NCBI GenBank assembly: GCA_018670825.1
Contig: JABHIW010000114.1
Span: 32,392 to 96,391 of the forward strand
Direction of reading: 5' to 3'
DNA: 64,000 nucleotides
DNA from: Candidatus Scalindua sp.
GTDB lineage: Bacteria > Planctomycetota > Brocadiia > Brocadiales > Scalinduaceae
Below are positions 36,393-46,169 of this stretch, piece after piece. Numbering within the stretch: the stretch's first letter is position 1; each line of letters opens with the position of its first letter. Position numbers and translations under genes: made by a program. The notes under the pieces are model-generated. The model was not told the origin of the DNA. It saw only the letters and a program-made list of their open reading frames with translations, and searched no databases.

Positions 36393-37616
36393 ATGCAATC
36401 AGTTATTCAGGATACTCAGAACATTCTGCGAGGGTTTAAGATGACGCTTGAGTTCAACAAGCTGCTTTCTGCTTTCATTGGAATTGTATTCAGTATACTT
36501 TGGGTTTTAGTAATACTTGCCTTTGGTTCCGCATTTAAATTAGTTGAAATTACCCCGTTTGAGATAATCAACGGATTTCTAATTTCACCCAGGCTTGGTC
36601 TCTGCAGTTTGCTAAGTGTTCTGGTATCATCAATAAAGAGTGTTGAGTGGGGAGAGTATGCGGTCCTTGTTGTTTTGGTTATGGGATTATTGATAATCTG
36701 GTCAGTGTTTGCAGCTGCTATTACACGCCTGGCAGCTTTAGAATTTGCTAGAGGTGAAAAGGCAGGACTTAAGGACTCTTTTTCATTTGTGATGAAGAAG
36801 TTCTGGTCATATTTCTGGTCTCCGCTTACACCTATCCTGGGAGTGTTATTCTTTATTGCATGTAATGTTGTAGGAGGTTTGTTAGGTAAAATAGAATTTG
36901 CTGGAGAAATAGCCGTTGCTATTGGATTTCCGTTGGCTATTCTTTCCGGATTCTTAATTGTCTTTTTAGGTATTGTTGGCATAATTGGATTCTTCCTTAT
37001 GTTTCCCGCAATAAGCTCTGAGGGCTCTGATGCATTTGATGCAATTAGTAGAGCATATAGTTATGTATTATCAAGGCCATTGCATTTTATATCATTACTT
37101 ATTACGATAATAATTTGTGGTACCGTTTTGTCCTTTGCTGCAAGCTTAGGTGCCTGTCTTGTAATGAAGACCAGCTATTTCACTGTTGGTTTGGGTATGG
37201 GAGATAAACTTAATGAAATAAGAGCTTTCATAGCCAGTTTGAGCGGGGCCGGGGACGCAATTACCTCACTTAATCCAATATCAATGAGAATTGCCGCCCT
37301 GTTTTTTATGTTGTACATAGTTCTGATTAAGATAACTGTAGGAAGCATAATAATTGCGTTTGCAGGTTCTGCCAGTACTATTGCATATTTAATCTTGAGG
37401 AAAGATGTTGATGGTACAGAACTAGATGATGTATATGTTGAAGAAGACGAGGAAGATACAGTAGCGGAAGAAACTGTTCCACTTGCATCTGAGGAACCAA
37501 TAGTACAGCAATCTCCACCAACTCTTGAATCAATAACGCCTTCTGAACAAGAAAAATCAGAGTCCGCAGAAGAGTCACAGGAAAACAACGGATTGTCTCC
37601 AAAAAATCAAGAATAA
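36393..37616 (+). CDS. Polytopic membrane protein with acidic C-terminal tail, unknown
   Basis: I do not recognise a family with confidence. The 407 residues have about seven or eight hydrophobic helices (between about residues 22 and 335), several Gly-rich. A long acidic tail follows (about 345-407, Glu/Ser/Pro-rich). It should sit in an inner membrane with the tail in the cytoplasm. It precedes der by 126 bp on the same strand; no functional link is evident. Confidence 0.75.
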   Translation: MQSVIQDTQNILRGFKMTLEFNKLLSAFIGIVFSILWVLVILAFGSAFKLVEITPFEIINGFLISPRLGLCSLLSVLVSSIKSVEWGEYAVLVVLVMGLLIIWSVFAAAITRLAALEFARGEKAGLKDSFSFVMKKFWSYFWSPLTPILGVLFFIACNVVGGLLGKIEFAGEIAVAIGFPLAILSGFLIVFLGIVGIIGFFLMFPAISSEGSDAFDAISRAYSYVLSRPLHFISLLITIIICGTVLSFAASLGACLVMKTSYFTVGLGMGDKLNEIRAFIASLSGAGDAITSLNPISMRIAALFFMLYIVLIKITVGSIIIAFAGSASTIAYLILRKDVDGTELDDVYVEEDEEDTVAEETVPLASEEPIVQQSPPTLESITPSEQEKSESAEESQENNGLSPKNQE

Positions 37617-37742
37617 GTCTGTAGGGGCGTATTACTATGTGCCCTTAATTGTTTCTACTGCTTTCGTGGGAACAAATTGAATAATTGTTAACCCAAGGTA
37701 TAGATGCCTGAAGGGTTGCAGGAAATTTTGAAAAAATAGAAA

Positions 37743-39116
37743 ATGTTCCTTCCCATCGTAGCCATTGTAGGAAGACCGAATGTCGGTAAGTCTTCTTTGT
37801 TAAATTGCCTGGCAAATAAGCGTATTTCAATTGTTGATCCAACAAGTGGTGTAACGAGAGACAGAGTGTCCGTAGAGATCGAACACGAAGAGGCTCTATT
37901 TGAGTTAATGGATACGGGCGGTATCGGGATAACAGATAATGAAGATATAGCACATGAAGTAGACGTTCAAATAGAAATAGCAATCCAAAAGGCAAGCTTG
38001 ATCCTCTTCGTTGTTGATGTTCGCGACGGCATTGCACCATTAGACGTTAAAGTTGCGGAGAGGCTTCGGAAAATAAAAAAACCACTCCTTCTCATAGTAA
38101 ACAAATGTGATGCAGAAAAATATGATTTCCAGACATCAGAGTTTTTTAAACTGGGGCTGGGAGAACCTATTCCGGTTTCTGCATTGCAAAGATACGGCAG
38201 AGTGGAGCTTTTAGATAAGATTGTTTCTATGTTTCCTGAGGTTGACACAACGCCTGTGCAGACAGAGCCGTTAATGAAGATTGCTATTGTAGGTAAGAGG
38301 AATGCGGGAAAATCTACATTAATAAACACACTTGTTCAAGAAGAAAGGGTTATTGTAAGTGAAATACCCGGTACCACAAGGGATTCCGTTGACGTAAAGT
38401 TTGAAATAGAGGGAAAAGAATTTATTGCTATTGATACGGCAGGGGTCAGGAAGAAGAAGAATATCCAGGATTCTATTGAATTCTATGGTATGGCAAGGGT
38501 GGAAAGGTCTATTCGCCGTGCAGATATTGTGATCTTGTTGATTGATGCACCCAGGGAGATTTCACAGGTAGATAAAAAAATAAGTGACTATATCAAGACC
38601 CAATATAAACCCTGCTTACTGGTTGTAAGTAAATGGGACCTTGCAGAAGAGGTGGAAGTTGAAGAATTTATTAAATATGTTCATGCTCGTTTACCAGGGC
38701 TTGGCTTTGCGCCTTTGTCATTCATCAGTTCATTCAGTGGAGAAAATATAATTGAGACTATTGAATTGGCACAGGAAATGTTTCAACAGGCAAATACACG
38801 TGTATCAACAGCAGAACTTAACGCCGTCCTTGAAAAAGCCTTTATACGCCGCAGTCCGACAAAGAGAAAAACCAAAGTATCAAAGGTCTATTATGCTACT
38901 CAAGTGTCTGTCTGCCCGCCGACATTTGTTCTGTTTGTAAATGATAAAAGACTTTTCAATTCCGATTACGAAAGATATCTGTCAAATCAATTGAGGGCGA
39001 AACTTCCGTTTAGTGAGATTCCACTGAAATTTTATTTCAGACCAAAAGCGAAACTTAACAAAGACTCTGAAGAAACCAGATATTTCAGCAATAACAAGAG
39101 ACAAATTCTCAAATAA
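37743..39116 (+). CDS. der: Ribosome-assembly GTPase Der (EngA)
   Basis: Der assists 50S ribosome assembly and has two GTPase domains in tandem. Domain 1 has P-loop GRPNVGKSS, DTGG and NKCD; domain 2 has GKRNAGKSTL, DTAGVRKK and SKWD. The C-terminal KH-like domain ends the 457-residue protein (FHPRPKAK-like end, here FYFRPKAKLNK). All G-motifs appear intact. Confidence 0.96.
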   Translation: MFLPIVAIVGRPNVGKSSLLNCLANKRISIVDPTSGVTRDRVSVEIEHEEALFELMDTGGIGITDNEDIAHEVDVQIEIAIQKASLILFVVDVRDGIAPLDVKVAERLRKIKKPLLLIVNKCDAEKYDFQTSEFFKLGLGEPIPVSALQRYGRVELLDKIVSMFPEVDTTPVQTEPLMKIAIVGKRNAGKSTLINTLVQEERVIVSEIPGTTRDSVDVKFEIEGKEFIAIDTAGVRKKKNIQDSIEFYGMARVERSIRRADIVILLIDAPREISQVDKKISDYIKTQYKPCLLVVSKWDLAEEVEVEEFIKYVHARLPGLGFAPLSFISSFSGENIIETIELAQEMFQQANTRVSTAELNAVLEKAFIRRSPTKRKTKVSKVYYATQVSVCPPTFVLFVNDKRLFNSDYERYLSNQLRAKLPFSEIPLKFYFRPKAKLNKDSEETRYFSNNKRQILK

Positions 39117-39390
39117 TCCGTAGCTTTATCTACATACCATGTCCACCTTTTAAATCAAAAGAATTTTCACCACAAACGTGTTTGATCACAGCCATGTACA
39201 CGAGGACTACAAAGCAAATCTACTCGTATTTTAATGTTTATATGCATACTATTGAGAGGTATAAAAATAGTAAAATTTTAAGATTAATGAACTTGTAAAT
39301 AATTTCTTAAAGGAATATACTCCGTATAGAGATGTAGCATTTTGTCAGCATTATGGAAAAGAATTTACTTTTTAATCCTGAGGCTTTGAC

Positions 39391-39903
39391 ATGAGTTACA
39401 GGAAAAGATCTATATACATATTTAAAGTAACTGCAATAGCAGTAGCGGTATGTTTGATCCCAAACCTTACCTTCGCTTTTGGCCCCCCTCGATATCATTA
39501 TGAATCGCTGGAAAGTGTAATTCAGAAAACAGAACTGGCCCTCATCGTATCCGTCATCACCACAGAAGAAGTTGTAGACGGACACAAGATGGTTCTCCAC
39601 TTGGATGCCCGACGTATTAACTCAATTTTCGGATCACTGCCGAATAAAAATGTTATAAAATGCGTTTTTATAGAGGACAAACCTGATGATCCCTATATGA
39701 GAGGTAAAGATGGCAAGATAATTGGTCGCAGAATGCCTGCAGATATTTATACTTCCGGATCAGGACTTGAGTTTCGTATTTCAGCCGGTGATAAGGTAAT
39801 ACTGTTTCTGGAATCTGATGAGACTCTCCCTGAAGGTCATACACGGTTGCTGCGTATCGAACCTATAGGTAGACAAGATCAGATAAAAGAGCTAATTAAA
39901 TAA
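39391..39903 (+). CDS. Small exported protein upstream of the RHS gene, unknown
   Basis: The 170-residue product has a signal peptide (about residues 1-30, ending TFAFG) and a predicted beta-rich domain. Features are 'ELALIVSVITTEEVVDGHKMVLHLDAR' and, near the end, 'FRISAGDKVILFLESDETLPEGH'. I do not recognise the family. It is 23 bp upstream of the RHS gene and is probably co-transcribed; it could be an accessory export or binding partner. Confidence 0.75.
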   Translation: MSYRKRSIYIFKVTAIAVAVCLIPNLTFAFGPPRYHYESLESVIQKTELALIVSVITTEEVVDGHKMVLHLDARRINSIFGSLPNKNVIKCVFIEDKPDDPYMRGKDGKIIGRRMPADIYTSGSGLEFRISAGDKVILFLESDETLPEGHTRLLRIEPIGRQDQIKELIK

Positions 39904-39926
39904 GTTGGACTTTTAACGGAGAATAA

Positions 39927-42900
39927 ATGAAAAAAAGAATGCCGATGACCTATCTGTGTCTGCTAATCCAAATCGTGCTTGTCAGTTGTTTGAGTAGCGC
40001 TGTTTATGCGTTTCATGTGCCGGAAATAATAATCTCAAGACAGAGTGGTACGCTAAACGCAATTGAGACAGATTTAGCGTTAAGGACAATTGGCCCTGAT
40101 ATAAAGTTCTCCAGAACATATACTCCTGATTCAGGAAATGGGATGTTTGGAAAAGACTGGACATGTTCTGTTCAAGTCAGGCTTTATGTTAAATCTGATG
40201 AAATGTTTCTTTCTGGTACTCCATATAGTGGTATTTTTAGTGTAGACGGACAGGGCGTATTCAGACAGGAAGGTAGAAACTATCCTCTTATACGAAAAGA
40301 AGAAGACCATTTCATCCTTGAATCCTCTAATGGAGAAAAATTTATTTTTAACTCTTCCGGTTTTTTAACAAAGGAGATCTCTCCGAATGGGAAGCATCTA
40401 ATCTTTGGATATACAGAATCCGGAGATAATCTTTTACTTAACAAAGTAGTCGGCGAAACCGGTCCTATTCTTACTTTACATTATAAAGGACTTTTGTGTA
40501 CTAAAGTTGAGGATCCTGAAGGCAGGATATTCAAGTACAAATACTCTGATAATCTGCTTTCCGGAGTTATCTATCCGGATGGCACAAAAAGTCATTATCG
40601 TTACAAGGACGGATATCTTCATAAAATTGAAACACCATCTTCTTTAAATGCCTCTTTTGGTCTTGGTGAGGGTAAGCGGGTAGAAAGTTATACCGATATT
40701 TCAGGCAACAAATGGAAATACCGGTATAAGAAAGATGGTAACTGGAATGTAATGACAAAGAGATCAGATGACGGAACACAATGGACATACAAGCTAAATG
40801 ATAATGATACCGGCAGGACTGTACAGATCTTGGATCCTTCCGGGAATGCTTCTGAATGGAAATATAACAAGCAGGGTTCTCTTCTGGAAAGCACTGACCC
40901 AGTTGGAGCAAAGACAAAATATAAATATGATGACCAGGGGAACATTACTCAGAAAGTTAATCCAATTGGTTTGATTACCCGTTTTGAGCCTGACTCTCAG
41001 AGTGGACGAATAGAGTCCATAACAACACCAGCCGGCCCCATATACAAATATAAATATAATGATGCAGGCAATATTGAAAAAATAACTAAACCGGACGGTT
41101 CTGCCGTCAATTATACATACAATAAATCCAGTGATATTATCACAAAGAAAGATGAGGCCGGCGCAATAACTGAGTATAAAAGAGACTACTGGGGAAATGT
41201 TATTGAGATAACCTACCCAAACGGGTCTTACATTAAGAGGAATTTTGATTCTTATGGTAATTTAATAGAAGAAACAGACATAAGAGGATTAAAGCGGACA
41301 TTTGGTTATGACAAGGGTAAACGGCTGATCTGGATTGAGGATATCACCGGAAAGACACAAATGGTATACGACGAAAGGGGGTATCTTGTTTCTCAGGAAA
41401 ATCCTTCCGGGAGAATGATACTGTACAAAAGAGACAAGCTTGGACGGATAACAACCGTAGCAAATAGTAGCGGCTATGAATTGCGCTACACGTATGACCG
41501 ATACGGACATCTTGTTTCAACTCAACGTCCTGACGGGACTGTCATTAAGAACAGGTATGATAAACTTTCCCGTCTTATAGAGCAGGATCATTTCCGTCTG
41601 GGACAAAGGCGCTTCCTCTATGACTCAACCGGACGTCTGACGACGGTTCTTTTTAAGGATGGGACGAAAGAGCAGCGTGAATACGATCTGCCCGGTAGAA
41701 TTATATCATTTACCAACCGTGAAAACGCGAAGACAGAGTATGTTTATGGGAAAAACGGTAGAATATCTCGAATCATTAATCCCGGTGGAAACACTGTTCG
41801 TTACGAATACAATTCTCGCGGTTTCCTGAACACAGTTTCTTATCCTGATGGCGCGGTAGTCACACGTGAATACGGCCTTCGCGGAGAACTCCTGAAATGG
41901 ACTGATGGAGAAGGGAAGACGAAGAGATATGAATATAATAACGAAGGTCAGCTTGTTCGTGCGATTGATAGAAATGGTAAACCAACCGTTATGAAGTATG
42001 ACAAGATTGGTCAGCTTGTACAAAAAGAGTATCCTGGTAAGATTATTGAAGAGTTGGTATACGATAAAGCGGGCAGGGTGTTATCAAGAGAGATCACAGG
42101 CGCAGGCAAGGCTAGCTATTCCTATGACCTTGAGGGAAGACTAATCGAAAGCTTGGGAGCACCTTTAAAGAGTTTTACCAGGGAATATAGTCCAGAAGGA
42201 AGAGTCTCAGGCATAATTACTCCAGACGGGACATCAGTTCAGTTTACGTATGATAACATGGGTAATATTGCTACTATTCGTGATCAAAATGGTATAGAGG
42301 AGAAATTTACCAATGATGTCAAAGCCCACTCTATGACTTACTCAGACGCACACATGAAAAAGAGTTCTTTTATGTACTCTGAGGGAAAGGTTTTCGGAAT
42401 AAACAAACCTGATGGCACCGTTCTGGAGTATGTAAGAGACAGCCTTGGTAATATCATAGAGGAGAGGGCTTCCGACAAACTACTTTCAAAACGATCTTAT
42501 GACAAAATGGGAAATGTAATAAGTGCAGAAAATGAAGAAGGTACTTTTCAGTATGAGTATGATCCCATGGGACGTATAAAACGGTTTTCTTCATCTGCTC
42601 TCTCCATGGAGCTTAATTACAAATATGACCATGCGGGCAGGCTTATTCAGGTGCTTGAGAAAGACCCTGCCGGAAAGTCTCGTATGATACATCATTCATA
42701 TGATGGTGTTGGAAGGCGGATAGAGACTACAGACTGGGACGGCAGGAAGTATCATATGAAGTATAATAAAGCGGGAAGACTTGCGTCTGTCGTGTATCCC
42801 GGAGATACTGTTAATGGATTTATTTATGGCAATGGTTTAAAACCCATAGGTGAAAAGCTTGTAATAGGGGATGGAAATGGATCGACTGAAAAAGAGTATC

Positions 42901-45677
42901 AACACGATGAATGGGGAAGAATTAAGTCAATCAAAAGTGGCGGTAGTTTAAATTCTGTTTTTTATGACAAGGCAGGCAGGCTGGCAGAGGTAAAGGATGA
43001 GCAGGATTCAGGTCTGTTAAGCTACACATATGACAACAAGGGGAACAGACTGAAAGGTATGGAAGGGAAAATGTATGAGTATGATAAAGCGGACCAGCTT
43101 GTTTCCTATAATGATAAAGGTATTGCTTGCGAATATGATGCTAACGGCAATCTGATCTCTGTGACTCAGGAAGACAAAAAAACATTGTATCGATATGATG
43201 CTAAAGATCGGCTTATAGAAGCAAAACTTGCCTCTGGTGACAAGATTCGCTTTGGTTATGACCCTTTTGGAAATCTCTTTCGCTATGAGAAGAATGGTAA
43301 GCCGCTCTTCTTCTTCAATGATGGACTGAATATCTATGCAGTGCTTGATTCAGAGAAGAAGGTCCTCAGGAGATATCTCCACGGACAGGGTCTTGATCGG
43401 CCACTTGCCCGCAGGGGCCAGGAAGGTATCGATTACCTTATTGTTAATGCCACTGGAGATGTGGGAGCAACGGTTTCAGGAACAGGAAAAAATACGAAAA
43501 CATTTCGTTATCTTCCTTTTGGTAATCTGGTAGATAAAAACCCAATGAATGATAAGATTTTACCCCCATTTCTCTACAAAGGCCGTCCTTGTTTTGCAGA
43601 ATTGGGAATGTACAACATGCGTGCCCGGTGGTATCTACCCTCTCTGGGTAGGTTCCTTACAAGGGACAAACTATCTTATCGCTTGCAGAGTCCACAAAAC
43701 CTGCATGCCTATTTATACTCTGCAAATGATCCTGTAAACTATTATGATACGACGGGGACAATATCAGATGAAGTTCTAGGTCATGATGTCGAAACTCTTC
43801 ATTATTCTCCAATGCCGATTCCTGAAGCGATTGACGGCAGATTAGACTTGGGGTTTGTTGAAATTGGGTTAAATCCATTTGAAGGGACATTCGAAATTAC
43901 AGGAAAGATCCCACTGGATAATATTCTTCCGGGACTAAATGTAGAAGGATCTTTGAATATGGATATTGGCACTACTGGAAATGCTGTGGTGACTCGATTG
44001 CCATTCGAGAATGAATTACCTTATCCTATAGATCCCATGACTGAAGAAACATATTTTCCAACTAATAAACCTCCTACTGTTATTTCCGAAACCCAACTAC
44101 CTACTATAAATAAAGCAGAAAACCCTCAACCAGTTATACAGAGTGTAGGGGGGAAAGCGGGTCTGTCTCTTGAATTAGGAGGGATTATTGAATTCAAAGG
44201 AGGGGTTGGTGTTTCTTCTGACAAAGGGATTGATATATACGGAGGAGGAGCCGGTGGTGTGCCTTTGGGTAAAAATAATCTTGGTTTAGAAGGTTCATAC
44301 TCAGTCATTCAGCTATATGAGTGGGAAAAAAATCAACCTGAGGTTACTGTTGAAGAACTGGAAAATGAGATAGAGAGGGCAAAGAAGGAAGCCTTAGAAA
44401 AAGAGAAGCAAGAAATTGCCCAGGAGGCTTTAAAATATCTAGAAATGGAAGCAGAGGCAAAAGCGAAATCGAAGGTAGAAGCTGACGAAAAAGTAAAAGT
44501 TTTAGAAGAATTAAATCAATTATTAGAACTGGAAGCAGAGGCAGAAGCGAAGTCGAAGGCAGAAGCTGAAACAAAAGCAAAAGTTTTAGAAGAATTAAAT
44601 CAATTATTAGAGCTGGAAGCAGAGGCAGAAGCGAAATCAAAGGCAGAAGCTGAAACAAAAGCAAAGGCTGAAGAAGAAAGAAAGCCGGAACCAACCGTAG
44701 AAGATATTATAAAGCTTGTTGCAGATGGCAATAATGAAAAGGCGTTTGAACTCCTGACAAAGACGGATGACTGGGAAAACCTTTTTAACAAGCTTCCGGA
44801 AGGAGTGCAGGATGAATTGGTAAAAAAAGAAGAAACAACGGTACTCGAAAAGGATAATAGTGGACTAATAGTTCCCAATGACCAGCTCAAAGATAACAGT
44901 GATGAACTGGTTGTTCCCAATGACCAGCTCAAAGATAACAGTGATGAACTGGTTGTTCCCAAGGACCAGCTCAAAGATAACAGCGATGAACTGGTTGTTT
45001 CAAAGGGCCAGCTCAAAGATGATACTGGAGGACTGATCATAACCATAGAAGATATCATAACGCTTTTTGATGATGGCAATAAAGAAAAAGCAAAAGCGCT
45101 CCTGAAGAATATGGGAGATGAAGCTGATGAACTTATTGACACTCTTCCTTCAAGAATACAGACTGCAATATTGGAAGTAGACGAGGGAAAAGAGAAAACA
45201 GAAACAACAGAAACAAGGTCGAAGGCAGATGCAGCAGCAAAGGCGAAGGCAGATGCAGCAGCAGCAAAGGTGAGGTCAGATGCAGCAGCAGCAAAGGTGA
45301 GGTCAGATGCAGCAGCAGCAAAGGTAAGGTCAGATTCAGCAGCAGCAAAGGCAAGGGCAGATGCGGCAGCAGCAAAGGCAAAATCGTCAGATTTGTCAAA
45401 TGTACCTCAAAGAGCAAAGCTGCCTAAGGTCGATACAAGCTTATCTGGTATTTGGTATGCTGGAGGAGCACCACCAGCAATTCCTGGAGGAGAGTGTAGG
45501 ATAGCACAAAAAGGGAATGATCTAACGATTCGCAATGAGCATGGAATGTCTTCACGGGCAAGACTAATTAACAGAAATACCATTGAAGCAATTGATTGGA
45601 GTGGGCTTAAAGGGAACTTAAGCTCTGATAAAAAGAGGATTAATTGGGGGAATTCAACATTCTGGTGGCGCAAATAG
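39927..45677 (+). CDS. Large RHS/YD-repeat secreted protein with repeat-rich C-terminus
   Basis: The 1916-residue protein has a signal peptide (to about residue 29) and an N-terminal beta segment (RQSGTLNAIETDLALRTIGPDIKFSRTYTP). Many YD repeats (G.....YDA.G.L....) follow, and the RHS core end GRFLTRDKLSYRLQSPQNLHAYLYSANDPVNYYDTTG lies near residue 1265. RHS cores form a closed shell. The region after it normally carries a toxin or variable domain. Here it contains a GLSLELGG segment, three 28-residue helical repeats, a duplicated helical module, five 9-residue Ala-rich repeats, and a small W-rich domain. No known toxin motif or immunity gene is visible. Confidence 0.9.
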   Translation: MKKRMPMTYLCLLIQIVLVSCLSSAVYAFHVPEIIISRQSGTLNAIETDLALRTIGPDIKFSRTYTPDSGNGMFGKDWTCSVQVRLYVKSDEMFLSGTPYSGIFSVDGQGVFRQEGRNYPLIRKEEDHFILESSNGEKFIFNSSGFLTKEISPNGKHLIFGYTESGDNLLLNKVVGETGPILTLHYKGLLCTKVEDPEGRIFKYKYSDNLLSGVIYPDGTKSHYRYKDGYLHKIETPSSLNASFGLGEGKRVESYTDISGNKWKYRYKKDGNWNVMTKRSDDGTQWTYKLNDNDTGRTVQILDPSGNASEWKYNKQGSLLESTDPVGAKTKYKYDDQGNITQKVNPIGLITRFEPDSQSGRIESITTPAGPIYKYKYNDAGNIEKITKPDGSAVNYTYNKSSDIITKKDEAGAITEYKRDYWGNVIEITYPNGSYIKRNFDSYGNLIEETDIRGLKRTFGYDKGKRLIWIEDITGKTQMVYDERGYLVSQENPSGRMILYKRDKLGRITTVANSSGYELRYTYDRYGHLVSTQRPDGTVIKNRYDKLSRLIEQDHFRLGQRRFLYDSTGRLTTVLFKDGTKEQREYDLPGRIISFTNRENAKTEYVYGKNGRISRIINPGGNTVRYEYNSRGFLNTVSYPDGAVVTREYGLRGELLKWTDGEGKTKRYEYNNEGQLVRAIDRNGKPTVMKYDKIGQLVQKEYPGKIIEELVYDKAGRVLSREITGAGKASYSYDLEGRLIESLGAPLKSFTREYSPEGRVSGIITPDGTSVQFTYDNMGNIATIRDQNGIEEKFTNDVKAHSMTYSDAHMKKSSFMYSEGKVFGINKPDGTVLEYVRDSLGNIIEERASDKLLSKRSYDKMGNVISAENEEGTFQYEYDPMGRIKRFSSSALSMELNYKYDHAGRLIQVLEKDPAGKSRMIHHSYDGVGRRIETTDWDGRKYHMKYNKAGRLASVVYPGDTVNGFIYGNGLKPIGEKLVIGDGNGSTEKEYQHDEWGRIKSIKSGGSLNSVFYDKAGRLAEVKDEQDSGLLSYTYDNKGNRLKGMEGKMYEYDKADQLVSYNDKGIACEYDANGNLISVTQEDKKTLYRYDAKDRLIEAKLASGDKIRFGYDPFGNLFRYEKNGKPLFFFNDGLNIYAVLDSEKKVLRRYLHGQGLDRPLARRGQEGIDYLIVNATGDVGATVSGTGKNTKTFRYLPFGNLVDKNPMNDKILPPFLYKGRPCFAELGMYNMRARWYLPSLGRFLTRDKLSYRLQSPQNLHAYLYSANDPVNYYDTTGTISDEVLGHDVETLHYSPMPIPEAIDGRLDLGFVEIGLNPFEGTFEITGKIPLDNILPGLNVEGSLNMDIGTTGNAVVTRLPFENELPYPIDPMTEETYFPTNKPPTVISETQLPTINKAENPQPVIQSVGGKAGLSLELGGIIEFKGGVGVSSDKGIDIYGGGAGGVPLGKNNLGLEGSYSVIQLYEWEKNQPEVTVEELENEIERAKKEALEKEKQEIAQEALKYLEMEAEAKAKSKVEADEKVKVLEELNQLLELEAEAEAKSKAEAETKAKVLEELNQLLELEAEAEAKSKAEAETKAKAEEERKPEPTVEDIIKLVADGNNEKAFELLTKTDDWENLFNKLPEGVQDELVKKEETTVLEKDNSGLIVPNDQLKDNSDELVVPNDQLKDNSDELVVPKDQLKDNSDELVVSKGQLKDDTGGLIITIEDIITLFDDGNKEKAKALLKNMGDEADELIDTLPSRIQTAILEVDEGKEKTETTETRSKADAAAKAKADAAAAKVRSDAAAAKVRSDAAAAKVRSDSAAAKARADAAAAKAKSSDLSNVPQRAKLPKVDTSLSGIWYAGGAPPAIPGGECRIAQKGNDLTIRNEHGMSSRARLINRNTIEAIDWSGLKGNLSSDKKRINWGNSTFWWRK
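44437..44688 (+). repeat. Three 84-bp tandem repeats in the RHS gene
   Basis: Copies begin at about 44437, 44521 and 44605, exactly 84 bp apart. Each encodes a helical 28-residue unit (EAEAKSKAEAETKAKVLEEL and so on), strongly suited to a coiled coil. The third copy is partial. Confidence 0.85.
44880..45047 (+). repeat. Four 42-bp tandem repeats in the RHS gene
   Basis: Units start at 44880, 44922, 44964 and 45006. Each encodes the 14-residue unit VVPNDQLKDNSDEL with minor changes. The first two are nearly identical. The block links the two copies of a duplicated helical module. Confidence 0.85.
45251..45385 (+). repeat. Five 27-bp tandem repeats in the RHS gene
   Basis: Units start at 45251, 45278, 45305, 45332 and 45359. 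Each encodes about nine residues (DAAAAKVRS type). The repeats are Ala/Lys-rich and lead into the small C-terminal domain. Confidence 0.85.
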
Positions 45678-45742
45678 TTTACGCAATAATGTTTTAAAAG
45701 TTTAAATAATTATTAAGAAAAGGTATACATCAAAAAGGAACA

Positions 45743-45859
45743 ATGCTTTGGCTTGGTGCTGATTGTACTACAAATGCCGTAGGTGTCTCCACCGGTATGA
45801 GGGCAAATAGATATGTCGTATTATTGGTCTGTAACTGTACAGCAGTAAAGGAAGGATAA
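45743..45859 (+). pseudogene. Possible remnant of a CAP/SCP-domain gene
   Basis: A 38-codon frame with GTMLWLGADCTTNAVGVSTG and RANRYVVLLVCNC. It resembles the last part of a CAP (PR-1/SCP) domain, which ends W....vGcG......yvVC.Y. The upstream frame is closed, so this would be a fragment of a decayed gene between the RHS and MORN genes. An AAAGGA site precedes the ATG, so it may also be a short real gene. The match is weak and untested. Confidence 0.3.
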
Positions 45860-46169
45860 TAATATTAACCCATACAGCGATATAAGTTGTAGAAAATTGG
45901 TGCATCAAGAATCTAACCGAGAATATGGTCTAAATTGGAATTTAATACTATTAAGGATTTATAGAAAGAGGACTTCAAAATCTGCTACGGCTTAACTCGA
46001 CACCATCCTGAATAAGTTATCAAGAGCTCATGACTGGCAGATTTGTAAGAATTTAAAATACAGTTAGATTATTAGATAGCGATAGAGGATTTTTTTCTAC
46101 AACAACACTATATAGGAAACAACCTGATTTCCTGAATTTATCGTAATAATTATCAAGTGAGGTAAATGA
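45860..46169. other. Gene-free stretch upstream of the MORN gene
   Basis: No protein-like frame, hairpin or RNA is seen. The MORN gene has a GTGAGGT ribosome site at the right end. Promoter elements are not clear. Confidence 0.4.

Noticed and set aside
44437..45385. CRISPR-like repeats
   Set aside because: The repeats are tandem, coding and without spacers, in frame with the RHS gene.
39927..45677. Polymorphic RHS toxin with immunity gene
   Set aside because: The C-terminus holds repeats and a small W-rich domain rather than a recognisable toxin, and the next gene encodes a MORN protein with no immunity-like features.
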